Shown piece by piece: positions 51,061 through 60,744 of a stretch of 64,000 nucleotides of DNA. The notes under the pieces were generated by a model. The model was not told the origin of the DNA. It did no database searches and saw only the letters and a list, made by a program, of their open reading frames with translations. Every line of letters starts with the position of its first letter. Positions within the stretch are counted from its first letter, which is position 1. The stretch comes from Elusimicrobiota bacterium (GTDB taxonomy: Bacteria > Elusimicrobiota > Elusimicrobia > F11). Both the position numbers and the translations under genes were made by a program. Location: NCBI GenBank assembly GCA_022072025.1, contig JAJVIP010000010.1:1-64000 (forward strand). The letters are read 5' to 3'.

Positions 51061-53814
51061 CTATACCTCAACCAAATCCAATTCCGTTCGCATGTCCATC
51101 AGCGAATGGGCGATTCCGACAATGCGGGCGTCGAATGGTTGCGCGATCGGACGGGGAGAAGCGATATTCAGCGTTACACGGTCGCCGAGTTCGAGTTCCG
51201 GCATGAACCGGGCGGTAAGCGTGGCTCGCCGTTTGGGAAGGTGGTAACGGGTGAAGTAACGCTTGGCCATCACCGTGGCGAGGTCGACGTCCGTTTGGAA
51301 GACAAGGTTTCCTCCGCCGACAGAGAGCGGTCTCACACCAAACCGATCAATACTTGTCGGAGGCGTTTCGCCCTCCGTTTCAGAGTCCACTTCTTTGACA
51401 AAACTGCCGAAGGATGCGCGGATCTTGTTATAAACGCGATCCCATCCAGGAGTGAAAGTATTCACCTTCTCAACATTTGAATCATCGAGTGTCAGAACCG
51501 GCGCAGGTGAAGCCTGCTTGTTTCGAAAGAAGAAAGCGCCGTCACCATCAAGCCCGATTTCGAAATCCGCGATCTTCGCGAGTTCATTGATCACATCCAG
51601 AATGGATTGGGTGCCGAAATTCGCCATTGAGACCAGCACGGTTCGCGTCTGAAAATGGATGAGACTCTCTCTCTGTATCGGAGCGATCAGACTGGAAGTG
51701 GTTATGAGGCTGATGAAAATCAATTTCTCTGTTACGACGGCGAAATTGATGAATGCGAAGTCATCCGTCTCAATAGAATCGCCGGGGCCCAAGGCCTGGT
51801 AATAACTGAAGCCGGAAGACGAGTTGGCCACGGCCGCGGTAAACCGCTGGATCTGTCCGTCGTTGGCGAAAAACGTCCCCTTCCAGGTGTCCCAGGAGAC
51901 AACTCCGGATCCGGCATCGATCACGTTCGACGCGGATAGAGCGGGAAGGAACAACCGCTTGGCCGCGACCAAATCCGAATCCTCTGTTCCGGTGATCTGG
52001 ATTTTGAATTTGATGAAACGCGGGAATGTGACGTTTGTGAACGCGCCCAAGTTCGACCCATTGGAAACGGATTGTTCAGGCGTGTAGCCGATCCCGTCCG
52101 CGCTCCACGAAAAAAAGTATTGGAAGAAGGATGGGCTTCCTTGAAATTCCTCCGAGAAGAAAGGGCCGAGCGTGTTGATGAGTGAGAAACTGGTGAGGCC
52201 TGCCAAATGGACGCCATAATCGACGATTTTCTCCCAGGTTCCCACCGGAAGTCCGGCGCTCGAACCGTTGTAACGGAGATAATCCAATTGGAAACTCATT
52301 TGAGTGAAGGCCAAGGCGCGAAGATAAACGCCAACCGATGCGCCGGCCGGTGCCGAGCCCAACGCGCCGGATCCCACTTGCGATCCATCGATAAACAACT
52401 GCCAGGTGTTGGATGAAGTGTTGATCTGAAGACGTAGATTCCTGAAATTGGTTAGGTCGGCCGCAAAGGGGCCAAACGTACTCCCGCCTGTTTGGACCCG
52501 AACCTGGCTGGTATTTTGAATAAGGATTTGAGCGCCCTGCGATGTCAAGAAAACGAAAGAGCCGATCTCGATCTGGCCGTCGATCTGCGTCACTTTGATC
52601 CGAACGGAAACGCATCTCGAAAGTCCGCTGCCGTCTTCTTTTGAGTTCTCCAGGTGATAGAAACTCAAATTCGTGGGCGGCATGTTGACCGATAGAATCC
52701 CGTTGGCGACGGACCTCGTGGCACCGGCCGCCTCGTTAAGCTCTTCCACCCAAGGGTCGCTTGAGCCCTCTCCCACTTTTTCTTTCTCTTCTTCTGGAAG
52801 GAATAACCCTTCGTATTGAGAAGTCCACAACGGCGTGATGGCATCCGGCACTCGGATGAAATTGAGGCGCGAAGGCGTCCCACCCTGCCATTTGGCTTTG
52901 GTATCGAAGGCGTCGATGGTGACGAGGCCGTCTCCTGTGGGCGGAGCCTCTTCGACGGCCACCTTGGCCCCTCGCAATTCGTAAAGGTTGAAATCGTTTT
53001 GGAGGGTGTGAAGAATTTCGCGTTCCACCGGCGGATCAAAAACGACCTGCTCGACAACGCCGACCGGCACTTGAGGAACGGTGGCCAGGAGATCGTTCAC
53101 CACCTGGTGAATCTCCTGATCTTTTTTCCAGATGACATAGTCGGCGCGAACCTCTTGACCGGGCCCCGGCTGGGCGGAGATGAAAGTAATCTTGCCGGGT
53201 TGAAGGGGATCGTTCAGATTAGAGAGCGAATAACGGAGCCCAGGCCGGAGCGGCTCGCCCGCGACGCGGATTTCGTTGACGGCTCCAACGGGAAATTGTG
53301 AGGTCAAAAACTCCGAGATGACGCCGTCGCCGATGCCGAGGAGTTCGTTCGTAACCAAAATGCCCGCGGCGTCTCCTGATTGCGTGCGGAGCAAAGCGTC
53401 TAAGCTTTCAATATCGAGCTGAACCGTAGGCGTGCCGGAATCTTCATTGACGTCCTCGATCACTCCCATGAAAACCGCAAAGGACTCTTCCAGTCCATTG
53501 ACATTGAGTCCCAAGGTGATTCGAATTCGTGAACGGTAGAGGAAAAATCCAGAAAAACGAAATGATGTTTCGTCCCATAGGCGATCAGAATTATTGACCT
53601 CGATTCGAATATTGGAAGCTTTGAATTCATTTAGGGCGTCGGTATCAAGCTTCCATGAAAGCCGGTCCAGCCTAACGACCTCTGAAGTGATATCGATGGG
53701 CGACGCCTCCCAGCCCAGACCGGTTGCCAGTCGACGGAACAACTCAATCTTCCGCACCGGATTGATCAGACTGGAATCCTGGATTGCCTTGTAGTCCGCG
53801 GAAACGGTTTTCAT
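51061..53814 (-). CDS. tail tip/baseplate protein with lectin-like insert
   Basis: 917 aa. It begins like a distal-tail/hub protein (PVRKIELFRR; LDIESLDALLR) and ends with a gp27-like RRATLTARFMPELELGDRVTLN. The middle, near residues 380-520, has a LamG-like fold. It overlaps the tape measure gene by ATGA. A role in tail tip assembly is likely. Confidence 0.7.
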   Translation of the reverse strand: MKTVSADYKAIQDSSLINPVRKIELFRRLATGLGWEASPIDITSEVVRLDRLSWKLDTDALNEFKASNIRIEVNNSDRLWDETSFRFSGFFLYRSRIRITLGLNVNGLEESFAVFMGVIEDVNEDSGTPTVQLDIESLDALLRTQSGDAAGILVTNELLGIGDGVISEFLTSQFPVGAVNEIRVAGEPLRPGLRYSLSNLNDPLQPGKITFISAQPGPGQEVRADYVIWKKDQEIHQVVNDLLATVPQVPVGVVEQVVFDPPVEREILHTLQNDFNLYELRGAKVAVEEAPPTGDGLVTIDAFDTKAKWQGGTPSRLNFIRVPDAITPLWTSQYEGLFLPEEEKEKVGEGSSDPWVEELNEAAGATRSVANGILSVNMPPTNLSFYHLENSKEDGSGLSRCVSVRIKVTQIDGQIEIGSFVFLTSQGAQILIQNTSQVRVQTGGSTFGPFAADLTNFRNLRLQINTSSNTWQLFIDGSQVGSGALGSAPAGASVGVYLRALAFTQMSFQLDYLRYNGSSAGLPVGTWEKIVDYGVHLAGLTSFSLINTLGPFFSEEFQGSPSFFQYFFSWSADGIGYTPEQSVSNGSNLGAFTNVTFPRFIKFKIQITGTEDSDLVAAKRLFLPALSASNVIDAGSGVVSWDTWKGTFFANDGQIQRFTAAVANSSSGFSYYQALGPGDSIETDDFAFINFAVVTEKLIFISLITTSSLIAPIQRESLIHFQTRTVLVSMANFGTQSILDVINELAKIADFEIGLDGDGAFFFRNKQASPAPVLTLDDSNVEKVNTFTPGWDRVYNKIRASFGSFVKEVDSETEGETPPTSIDRFGVRPLSVGGGNLVFQTDVDLATVMAKRYFTRYHLPKRRATLTARFMPELELGDRVTLNIASPRPIAQPFDARIVGIAHSLMDMRTELDLVEV

Positions 53815-55730
53815 ACCGCCTCCCGAGCGAACCGGTCTTGTTTGGAGAGGATGGATTTGACGAGCTCCGCGCCTTCCGCCGCGCCGGACCGGGTTACCTC
53901 GGAGATGCGCCGCATAAGGAGTCGCACCTGTTCTTCATTGGCTCCCTGGACATTGATGGTGTTGTTCTGCGTGACGGAGACATGGACGTCGCCACCAAAC
54001 TTCCCCAGCCGGTCGAGTGGGATAACCGCCTCCGGCCCCGATTCGCCCACCTGAGCAAAGGTCGGGCGCCGGACAACACCACCTTCCGCGAGTTTTATTC
54101 CCTTGAACGCGCCGCCGCCGATCGCGCCCACCGCAAAGATTCCGCCCAACACACCGAGCCCACCGGTTGAGCCACGCAAGATCGCGGCTTCGATAGCGAT
54201 GCGCGTAAAAGTTTCGATAGCCGTCCGAAGAACAGATTTGAAAACGGAATCGAACACGGCCTGCATGTTCTTGCCCTCGAGAATGACATCGGCCATCGCG
54301 CTTCCGACAGAATTGGCAAAGGTGCTCGCCACCGATTTCGCGCCTTCCTCAAGAGCCTTCATGTCTTCGTCCAATGATTCGCGGGCCTCCTTCGATTTCA
54401 GCTTGGCGATCTCCACCGCGGCAACCCGAGCCTGTGTGATTGCCTCCTCGGTCAAAATTCCCTTGGCCTGGATGTCGTCCAACTGCCGAAGCCGTTGCTC
54501 CTTTTCAAGCTCGATCAGCTCAAGCTTGGCTTCAAGCTTTTCTCCATCAAGCTCAAGTCGCTCCGCATCCAGCCGCGTGATCGTGTCGTGGGCGTCTTGT
54601 GCGGCCTTTCTTTTTTCCTCCGCCTCTTTGCGGGCCTCTTCGACCGACTTTTGGGTGATGCCGGTTTTGATCCTTTGCTCTTCCTGCGCGATCTGCTGGC
54701 GCTCTTTGGAGTACCGCTTGTCGATCTCCGCTGCTTGCTCGGCGGACGCTTCCTCAATGGCCGCAAATTCGTCCGCAAACCGTTTGTGCCTGGCCTGGGC
54801 CCCGTCAAAATTGAGCGTGAAGACTTCCTTGATAAACTCGGCGAAATCCTTCACGTTAAGCCGGGCGTGAGCCGCCCAGTTGGCGATCACGACACCGAGA
54901 ATTTCGAAAAATTGAGTGACCTTGCTTAGAGCGCCGAGTAGAAAGTTAAAGGCGGGCAAAACCCCCGCCCCCACGGTCTCTTTGAAGTCGTCCAATCTAT
55001 TTTTTGAGATGGCGAGTTGTTTCGCGTACCCTTCCTGGGTTTCCGCCGCTCCCAGGAATTTTTTAGAGAGCACGTCCACCACTTCTTGCGCGGTATTGGC
55101 GTCACCGATGAACGCGCCGAACTCATTTTTCAGAGCGCGGAGGCGGGAGGAATCTCCTTGAAGGATAGGGCTCAAGAGTTCGAGAACCGTGCCCAAGTCG
55201 CGGCCGGAGGATGAAGCTAACCCGAACGCTAGTCGCGTGGCTTGCATGGCTTGGCCGACGTCGCCCGTGATTCGGACGAGCCGTCCCATTGCCTCAAAGG
55301 TTTGCGTGTCGGAAAACTGCGTCACCGCTTGTTGCTGAGCGGCGAAAGCAAGAATCGCTTCTTTCGATTGGGCGAACGATCCACCGGTCGCGTCGACGGC
55401 AAAGGCGAGCCGACGAAGTGCCTCTTCCTCTTGTAACGCGGCATCGGCCGAAGATTTGAAGAAAGCCGTCAGTCCCGCAACGGAAGCGATCCCAATAAGG
55501 CTGGTCGCCAATTGCCCTGCCGCGCTCTTGACCGAATCGAGAGATTGCTGGGTTTGTTTTCCACTCCCAGCCACTTTCTTTAATCCCGTATCGATGCGAT
55601 TGGACGAATCGAAGATTTCCTTGGCGAAGCGGTCGGAGTTCTTCGCCGCTTCCACCATCATCTCGGAGAGCTTTTGAATTGTCGGAGAGGCCTCGTCGAT
55701 GGCCTCAAACTGAATCTGAAGTCCGGGCAT
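53811..55730 (-). CDS. tail tape measure protein
   Basis: 639 aa, largely helical with a coiled-coil middle rich in Glu/Ala/Lys/Arg (residues 330-450) and hydrophobic Gly/Ala spans around 510-550. By the usual 0.15 nm per residue this gives a tail of about 95 nm. Position after the chaperone gene is standard. Confidence 0.85.
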   Translation of the reverse strand: MPGLQIQFEAIDEASPTIQKLSEMMVEAAKNSDRFAKEIFDSSNRIDTGLKKVAGSGKQTQQSLDSVKSAAGQLATSLIGIASVAGLTAFFKSSADAALQEEEALRRLAFAVDATGGSFAQSKEAILAFAAQQQAVTQFSDTQTFEAMGRLVRITGDVGQAMQATRLAFGLASSSGRDLGTVLELLSPILQGDSSRLRALKNEFGAFIGDANTAQEVVDVLSKKFLGAAETQEGYAKQLAISKNRLDDFKETVGAGVLPAFNFLLGALSKVTQFFEILGVVIANWAAHARLNVKDFAEFIKEVFTLNFDGAQARHKRFADEFAAIEEASAEQAAEIDKRYSKERQQIAQEEQRIKTGITQKSVEEARKEAEEKRKAAQDAHDTITRLDAERLELDGEKLEAKLELIELEKEQRLRQLDDIQAKGILTEEAITQARVAAVEIAKLKSKEARESLDEDMKALEEGAKSVASTFANSVGSAMADVILEGKNMQAVFDSVFKSVLRTAIETFTRIAIEAAILRGSTGGLGVLGGIFAVGAIGGGAFKGIKLAEGGVVRRPTFAQVGESGPEAVIPLDRLGKFGGDVHVSVTQNNTINVQGANEEQVRLLMRRISEVTRSGAAEGAELVKSILSKQDRFAREAV

Positions 55731-55733
55731 GGG

Positions 55734-56111
55734 TCAGACCGCCTTCGTCGGCTCGGGCGGTTCCAGTGAGAAGTTGACGATTTCGATGAAGAGTCCAGCG
55801 GCAAGTTCGTGATGAGCGAGAATATGGTCGATGCATACCGCGATCTCTTCGTCCTGAAAGGCCAAACGCGGAGATGACACACCGGCCAGAAGAACGCGCT
55901 TCATCCGAGACAAGGTAGGGTTGGCGATCAGGTCTTTGATTCGGCCGGACAAGGCGTCCCGGTCCTGCCGGGCCAATGCCCACAAATCTTCGTTCTCATC
56001 GGCCAATAGAAGGAGCGGCGCCCGGCGAATCCGAAAGATCAGATCGCAAACGCGCACCGTTTTTTCTTTTTTCAGCCTATTCTTCAATTCTTCGACGGAA
56101 ACCGGTTCCAT
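55734..56111 (-). CDS. tail assembly chaperone-like protein
   Basis: 125 aa between major tail protein and tape measure, helical, no domain motif. The position is that of the G/gp12-type chaperone. No slippery-site extension was visible, so a frameshift product is not claimed. Confidence 0.6.
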   Translation of the reverse strand: MEPVSVEELKNRLKKEKTVRVCDLIFRIRRAPLLLLADENEDLWALARQDRDALSGRIKDLIANPTLSRMKRVLLAGVSSPRLAFQDEEIAVCIDHILAHHELAAGLFIEIVNFSLEPPEPTKAV

Positions 56112-56126
56112 GTTGCTCCTACTTAA

Positions 56127-57089
56127 TTAATAGGAGGGAACAGCGTTGGTCAGGATGGATTGAAGGCTGTATCCCGCCGCGATGTTGTACTGGGCCTCGA
56201 AGGTGACCGCCGCTCCCAATAGGTCGTCCAGATTTCCAAACGGAAACGCGGTGTAGCGGGCCTCGGGAATCACGAATTCGAGTTGGTTTTTGAAGGTGTC
56301 CTCGATGATGTCGCCGGTCAAGATGATGTTGAGCGCCGCAAGTTCCGCGTCCAAGAACTTCTGCCTCTGGGCTTCAGATTCGAAATAGATCTCAAACCCG
56401 CCGTCGATAATGAACCGGCCCGGTGACAGGATGTCTTTGGCGTCGCGTGATTGAATGAGCGTCCGTTGCGCCACCGACCCGTTGTCCACGTTGAGCGTCC
56501 AGTTCTTCACGTTCACATCAGACACCCCGTCGATCTTGAAATCCGTCTGGAAAAACATGAGCGGTTTGGGCGAGCCGTAGGTTGGAGTGAAGGCTGAGGC
56601 GGGTTCCTCGGTCTTGAACAGGAGATCGACGTTGACCAACCCCTTTCCGTCAACCGCTCCCGACAGGGCCAGTTTTTTGATGACAGTGAGCGGATAACGT
56701 TTCCTCGATAATCTCCGGTCGACGAAAAAAGTAAAGGACGGCATTTGGATGTCATTGAGACGTGAGAATGTGTGGCGATAGACCGTGGGCGAATTGGGCG
56801 CGTCCGGCTGGATCGTGGCCACGGCACCGAGGCACCCCATCAGGAGATCCCCAATGGTGGAGGCTTCGACATCGACGGTGGCCAGCGTTCCGGTTCCTTC
56901 TTTGATTCCCGGCGCCGACGGAAAGCGTTCCTTGAACCCCCGGATCCGGTCGTCGGGAATGAGAACGGAGGAATAATTCAGTTCGCTGTCCGCTCCGACC
57001 GCGAGAAATTTGGCGGGGCTCGCTTCTGCCACACCCCGACTGGCCTCTTTCTTGAATCCGAATATCTTCTGCTCTGTTGCGAATGGCAT
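56127..57089 (-). CDS. major tail tube protein
   Basis: 320 aa, beta-rich. Contains VTFEAQYNIAAGY near the C-terminus. Position right before the chaperone and tape measure genes and the AAGGAGG site support it as the abundant tube protein. Confidence 0.75.
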   Translation of the reverse strand: MPFATEQKIFGFKKEASRGVAEASPAKFLAVGADSELNYSSVLIPDDRIRGFKERFPSAPGIKEGTGTLATVDVEASTIGDLLMGCLGAVATIQPDAPNSPTVYRHTFSRLNDIQMPSFTFFVDRRLSRKRYPLTVIKKLALSGAVDGKGLVNVDLLFKTEEPASAFTPTYGSPKPLMFFQTDFKIDGVSDVNVKNWTLNVDNGSVAQRTLIQSRDAKDILSPGRFIIDGGFEIYFESEAQRQKFLDAELAALNIILTGDIIEDTFKNQLEFVIPEARYTAFPFGNLDDLLGAAVTFEAQYNIAAGYSLQSILTNAVPSY

Positions 57090-57107
57090 GATGTTGCCTC
57101 CTTAAAT

Positions 57108-57599
57108 TTATTTTCGACTGCTTGTTTCCACAGTGAAGTTCAACGCCACCGCGGTCATATCGGCGTTGATGGAAGCCACGAGGTTGTCCTCCGGCGGCTC
57201 CCACTCAATTGCTCTCAAAATCGAAAAAAGGATCTGTCCGTTTGGCAGAGATAACTGTCCCAGATCGACGTTGTCGATCAGAAGCTCCGCGATCTTCTGC
57301 GCGTCGACGGTCTTCGACCGGACGATCTCCTGATTGGGCCCGAAGGCTCCCACGAAAACAATTCGAAAGTTGTAGACAATCCGGTACGTCTGGCCGGTCG
57401 TGATCCGCTCAAGATTTGTCGACGGCGACGGCTTGACGAACACCGCCGGGACGTTGTCGCCCAATGTCTCAAGCGCCGGGAAAAATTCCAGCGCGCCGAT
57501 GGTGACCACTTTGAGTCCCATCAACCCCGAAAGATTTTGATCGATCAGTTCAACGATCCGCTCAGCGATCAACGTCTCGTGAAGCCGTGGGGCCGGCAC
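57108..57599 (-). CDS. tail terminator-like protein
   Basis: 163 aa. AERIVELIDQNLSGL and a mid-chain ITTGQTYRIVYNFRIVFVG fit a tail-terminator fold (lambda gpU/HK97 type). Position between HK97-gp10-like and tube genes agrees. Confidence 0.6.
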   Translation of the reverse strand: MPAPRLHETLIAERIVELIDQNLSGLMGLKVVTIGALEFFPALETLGDNVPAVFVKPSPSTNLERITTGQTYRIVYNFRIVFVGAFGPNQEIVRSKTVDAQKIAELLIDNVDLGQLSLPNGQILFSILRAIEWEPPEDNLVASINADMTAVALNFTVETSSRK

Positions 57600-58075
57600 T
57601 AACCGCCTCCCGCTTCGGCCAAAGCCTCAAGGATCCGGCCCGTGAAAATCAGTTGGGCCCTCGGCCCGGCTTCTTCCAGCGCGGGCATGAGATATGGTTG
57701 CGCTTTGAATCCGCGCCTGCGTATCGCTTCCGCAACTCCGTATCCCGCATGCTCGTCTTTGAGCCTCCGGCGGGCCCATACTTTGAGCGCGTCAATGTTG
57801 GGCCGCCAGCCTTGCGTCCGGCCAAACTCCAAAACTTTCGCGTAGGGAAGCGCGGATCCCACGGTTCCGATAATGCGGTTACCTTCCACCGCCACGTTTT
57901 GGACGATGGAAGCTCGAAGAAGACCTCGCCACACCGGCGCGTTCCGTTTCGCCAAACTCTGAATGGCGATGGCGGTGTCGCGCATTCCCTTAAAGAGAGC
58001 GAGTTTCATGCGGTTGGGGATCAGTTCCATGATCTTCAACACTTCTTGAGATCCTTTGATCGTCACGCGAATCAT
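57599..58075 (-). CDS. HK97 gp10-like tail-completion protein
   Basis: 158 aa; RNAPVWRGLLRASI and GSALPYAKVLEFGR with AQPYLMPALEE are signature parts of the gp10 family. It overlaps the adaptor gene stop by 4 nt. Confidence 0.8.
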   Translation of the reverse strand: MIRVTIKGSQEVLKIMELIPNRMKLALFKGMRDTAIAIQSLAKRNAPVWRGLLRASIVQNVAVEGNRIIGTVGSALPYAKVLEFGRTQGWRPNIDALKVWARRRLKDEHAGYGVAEAIRRRGFKAQPYLMPALEEAGPRAQLIFTGRILEALAEAGGG

Positions 58076-58422
58076 GATTTGGTCTCCGACAACTCCGCCT
58101 CCAGATGATGGTCAAAGAAATTCTTCGCTTCCGTCACGATGTAATTTTCTCCCGTCGCTTCATTGGTCACCTCAAAATTCTCCTTAAGCCCGGCCGATGG
58201 CAGATCGGCCAAATTCACAAAGAGCCGAGCAGATCGTCGCGGGGTTTGCCCCAACACATTCCTGTCCAGCCCCGTACTTCCGGGGTTGAGCCTTGCCTTC
58301 ACGTTGGTCGCGATCTCCTGATGCTCATACACCGGCCTTTTCGTTCCCGCGACGAAACTCTGCATCGGCCTCCTTATGGTGATCCGGTCCGTTAACAAAC
58401 GATCAGGGATCGATCGCGCCAT
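58072..58422 (-). CDS. head-tail adaptor/stopper
   Basis: 116 aa, starts with DRLLTDRITIRRP and contains HQEIATNVKARLNP, as in SPP1 gp16-type stoppers. Position between connector and gp10 agrees. Confidence 0.7.
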   Translation of the reverse strand: MARSIPDRLLTDRITIRRPMQSFVAGTKRPVYEHQEIATNVKARLNPGSTGLDRNVLGQTPRRSARLFVNLADLPSAGLKENFEVTNEATGENYIVTEAKNFFDHHLEAELSETKS

Positions 58423-58437
58423 AGCGATTTCACCACC

Positions 58438-59031
58438 TTAAGCGAAATCCACACCCGACCGGACGCCCCAGGCTTCCCACGCCCGATCCAACTCGTCGTT
58501 TAGTTTCTTGAAACTGCGGCTCTGGGAGAAATCGCCAATGCTCTCCGAATCCACCAAAGCGCCGTTCTTGGCGGAGAGCGCGGTTTTTGCCACGATCAAA
58601 GTGGCGATCTTTTCAATCAACGGTGGGACTTTGTTGTATCCCGAAACCCCTTCGATCTCAACGTTTTGGTAACCCTCGTTGAACACACCGTATTTGAGTG
58701 TGACGCTTCCTGTCCGTTTGTTGACGACATAAGCCGTCGCGGAGATTTCGGCTCCGTCCATCTCCACACTCGCCACCTCAAGAAGCGGAAAACATTTCGT
58801 GAAAACGCGGATCAGTCCGTTTCCGTCCACCTTCTCTTCGAAGTTAACCGGCCGAAAGCACATCCCTGTTCGCCGGTCGATCTCCTCCATCGCTTCCTGG
58901 ATCCATTCCGGATTGACCTCGAACTCCTGTACCTCTCCGTCCGTCACAGCGCTCACCAGCGCGGAATTGGTGTAAGAAAACGTCGCCGTCGCCGCGACGG
59001 AAGCCGATAAGAGAGAGACAACCGCCGTCAT
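58438..59031 (-). CDS. head-tail connector (gp6-like)
   Basis: 197 aa; helical N-terminal part (PEWIQEAMEEIDRRTG) and later LIEKIATLIVAKTALS fit the gp6/gp15 connector fold. First of the connector set. Confidence 0.7.
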   Translation of the reverse strand: MTAVVSLLSASVAATATFSYTNSALVSAVTDGEVQEFEVNPEWIQEAMEEIDRRTGMCFRPVNFEEKVDGNGLIRVFTKCFPLLEVASVEMDGAEISATAYVVNKRTGSVTLKYGVFNEGYQNVEIEGVSGYNKVPPLIEKIATLIVAKTALSAKNGALVDSESIGDFSQSRSFKKLNDELDRAWEAWGVRSGVDFA

Positions 59032-59378
59032 TTGGATTCGTCCTTGATTCGTTGGTCATAGGTGTTCAATTTTTCCTGAAGCCGCGTTGTCAGTTCGGCG
59101 ATAGCGTCGTCCTTGGCCTTCCGGATGGCCGCGATCCGCTCCTCCGATAATTCACAGAGAGCGGCGAACCTCTCCACAAAAGCGAGGGCCTCTATTAATT
59201 TCTGGTGATTGTTTTTTATGTTCTGGACGAACCGATGGCGTTTGACAGCGGCGGGGGTTAGGGGAGTGTTCGCCGAATCGGTGAAGACCGACACCTTCGG
59301 CGTGTGATCGCGGATCGTATGATCTCGGAACGAATGATCCTTAATCCGGTGATCAATAACCGCCAGCTCCCTCTCCAC
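59028..59378 (-). CDS. small phage protein with coiled-coil tail
   Basis: About 116 aa if it starts at GTG 59378, after the previous gene's stop; a longer frame runs into that gene. It has a repeating D-H motif (IKDHSFRDHTIRDHT), then a helical Glu/Ala/Lys/Arg tail. Function unknown. Confidence 0.5.
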   Translation of the reverse strand: MERELAVIDHRIKDHSFRDHTIRDHTPKVSVFTDSANTPLTPAAVKRHRFVQNIKNNHQKLIEALAFVERFAALCELSEERIAAIRKAKDDAIAELTTRLQEKLNTYDQRIKDESK

Positions 59379-59395
59379 TGGAATCCATCTCGCCT

Positions 59396-60727
59396 TTACC
59401 GGCCACCGGTTCCATCGCCGACGCCGGCCGTCTTTGAGGCGGTGGTGTCCGAGGTCGGAATATTGGAGGTGCCGTCTGACCACGACGTGACGGTGTCTTC
59501 CGTTTCCAGCTTGTAAGCGAAAGTCTGGCCGTTTTGCGGAAAGGGAACCTCGATGTCCGGACGGCGATTCACAAGATTGCCCGCGCTGTCATCAAAGGAG
59601 ATCCGTCCTGTCCCTTTAGGAATGAGGGTCGAGTTCACCTTAAGCGCGGAGCCGGGGTTGAAAACGGCGCCGAGAGACCGGAAGATGTTGTACCCATCGG
59701 CGTTGGAGTCCGCGACAGCGTCCCAGGACACGACGACCTTGTTCGAGGCGACTTCCGTCGCCAAATTCTGCACGATGGAACCGATCAGCTCCACGAACAC
59801 AAGGTGTTGATTCTCCGTCATCACCTCGCTCGAGAGATTGGAAGCGTTCCCCTGGGAATCAATCGCGAACAGGTAATAGGTGAAATCCTTGCCGTTGTCC
59901 GCGTCGGCCGGCGATTGATCCTGTAAAGAGGTCGAGACGGCGGAGATTGCGTCGTTCACCGTCACGACGCCGGAGGCCGCGAGGACGTTCGCCAAAGTCG
60001 GCTCCGACAGAGGCGCGTTGCCGGGCACGCGATAAAGCTGGTAGTGATCAAGATCCTGCAAGGTCGTCTCGTATTCGACGATGATCTTGTTGCCGGATGT
60101 AAATCCTCCGGCCGCTTCCGTGATCACACCCGTGGGCAAGTCAATCGTGTAGTGAGTGGTCTCCGTCTTCTCCGCGAGAGTCACCGCTTTGATCACAGAA
60201 CCCGACAGGTGAGAGAAGAACAGGCCATTTTTCAGGACGATTTCGCCTGTGCCCGTGTTGACGGATTTCACCTCGATATACTCTTCCTTGCCTGTCACAC
60301 CATCCTCAATCACGATGACGGCATCCGGGACAATATCAACGGGAACGGGCGTGACGACGTTGATGACCCGCTGGCCGTGAACTGTGCTTGCGGACAAAGT
60401 TGTTTGATCGCCGGACGTCGCGGTCCGCTCATAGACCGTGTAGGAGCCCGCCACAACCGGATCAAATTGGAGTTCGTGAACCGCCCCGTTTACACCGTCC
60501 GCAAAATCGGGGGTGTTATCAGGATTCTTGAGGAGCTCGCCGCCGATCACTTCGTTCTGCGTAGGCGCCGTCCAGTTAAGAGTGATACGGGTTTTCCCTT
60601 TGGGGGTGGGGCCGTCGACAAATTGGAGAGCCTGAATCAGCCCGAGGATGGGCGGCTGTGGCGCGAGAATATCCGCCGCGAGATTTCCAATAACCTGTTG
60701 TGAAAGTAGAGACTCAAGTGTAGCCAT
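59396..60727 (-). CDS. fibronectin-III-like tail fibre or decoration protein
   Basis: 443 aa of beta-sandwich pattern (KTRITLNWTAPTQNE; NKVVVSWDAVADSNADGYNI), typical FN3-like tail decoration. No enzymatic motif. It lies between the long fibre and connectors. Confidence 0.6.
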   Translation of the reverse strand: MATLESLLSQQVIGNLAADILAPQPPILGLIQALQFVDGPTPKGKTRITLNWTAPTQNEVIGGELLKNPDNTPDFADGVNGAVHELQFDPVVAGSYTVYERTATSGDQTTLSASTVHGQRVINVVTPVPVDIVPDAVIVIEDGVTGKEEYIEVKSVNTGTGEIVLKNGLFFSHLSGSVIKAVTLAEKTETTHYTIDLPTGVITEAAGGFTSGNKIIVEYETTLQDLDHYQLYRVPGNAPLSEPTLANVLAASGVVTVNDAISAVSTSLQDQSPADADNGKDFTYYLFAIDSQGNASNLSSEVMTENQHLVFVELIGSIVQNLATEVASNKVVVSWDAVADSNADGYNIFRSLGAVFNPGSALKVNSTLIPKGTGRISFDDSAGNLVNRRPDIEVPFPQNGQTFAYKLETEDTVTSWSDGTSNIPTSDTTASKTAGVGDGTGGR

Positions 60728-60744
60728 GATAAATTCCTCCCAAA

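Noticed and set aside
55734-56111. Tail chaperone frameshift
   Set aside because: No slippery site and no second frame seen at the gene end.
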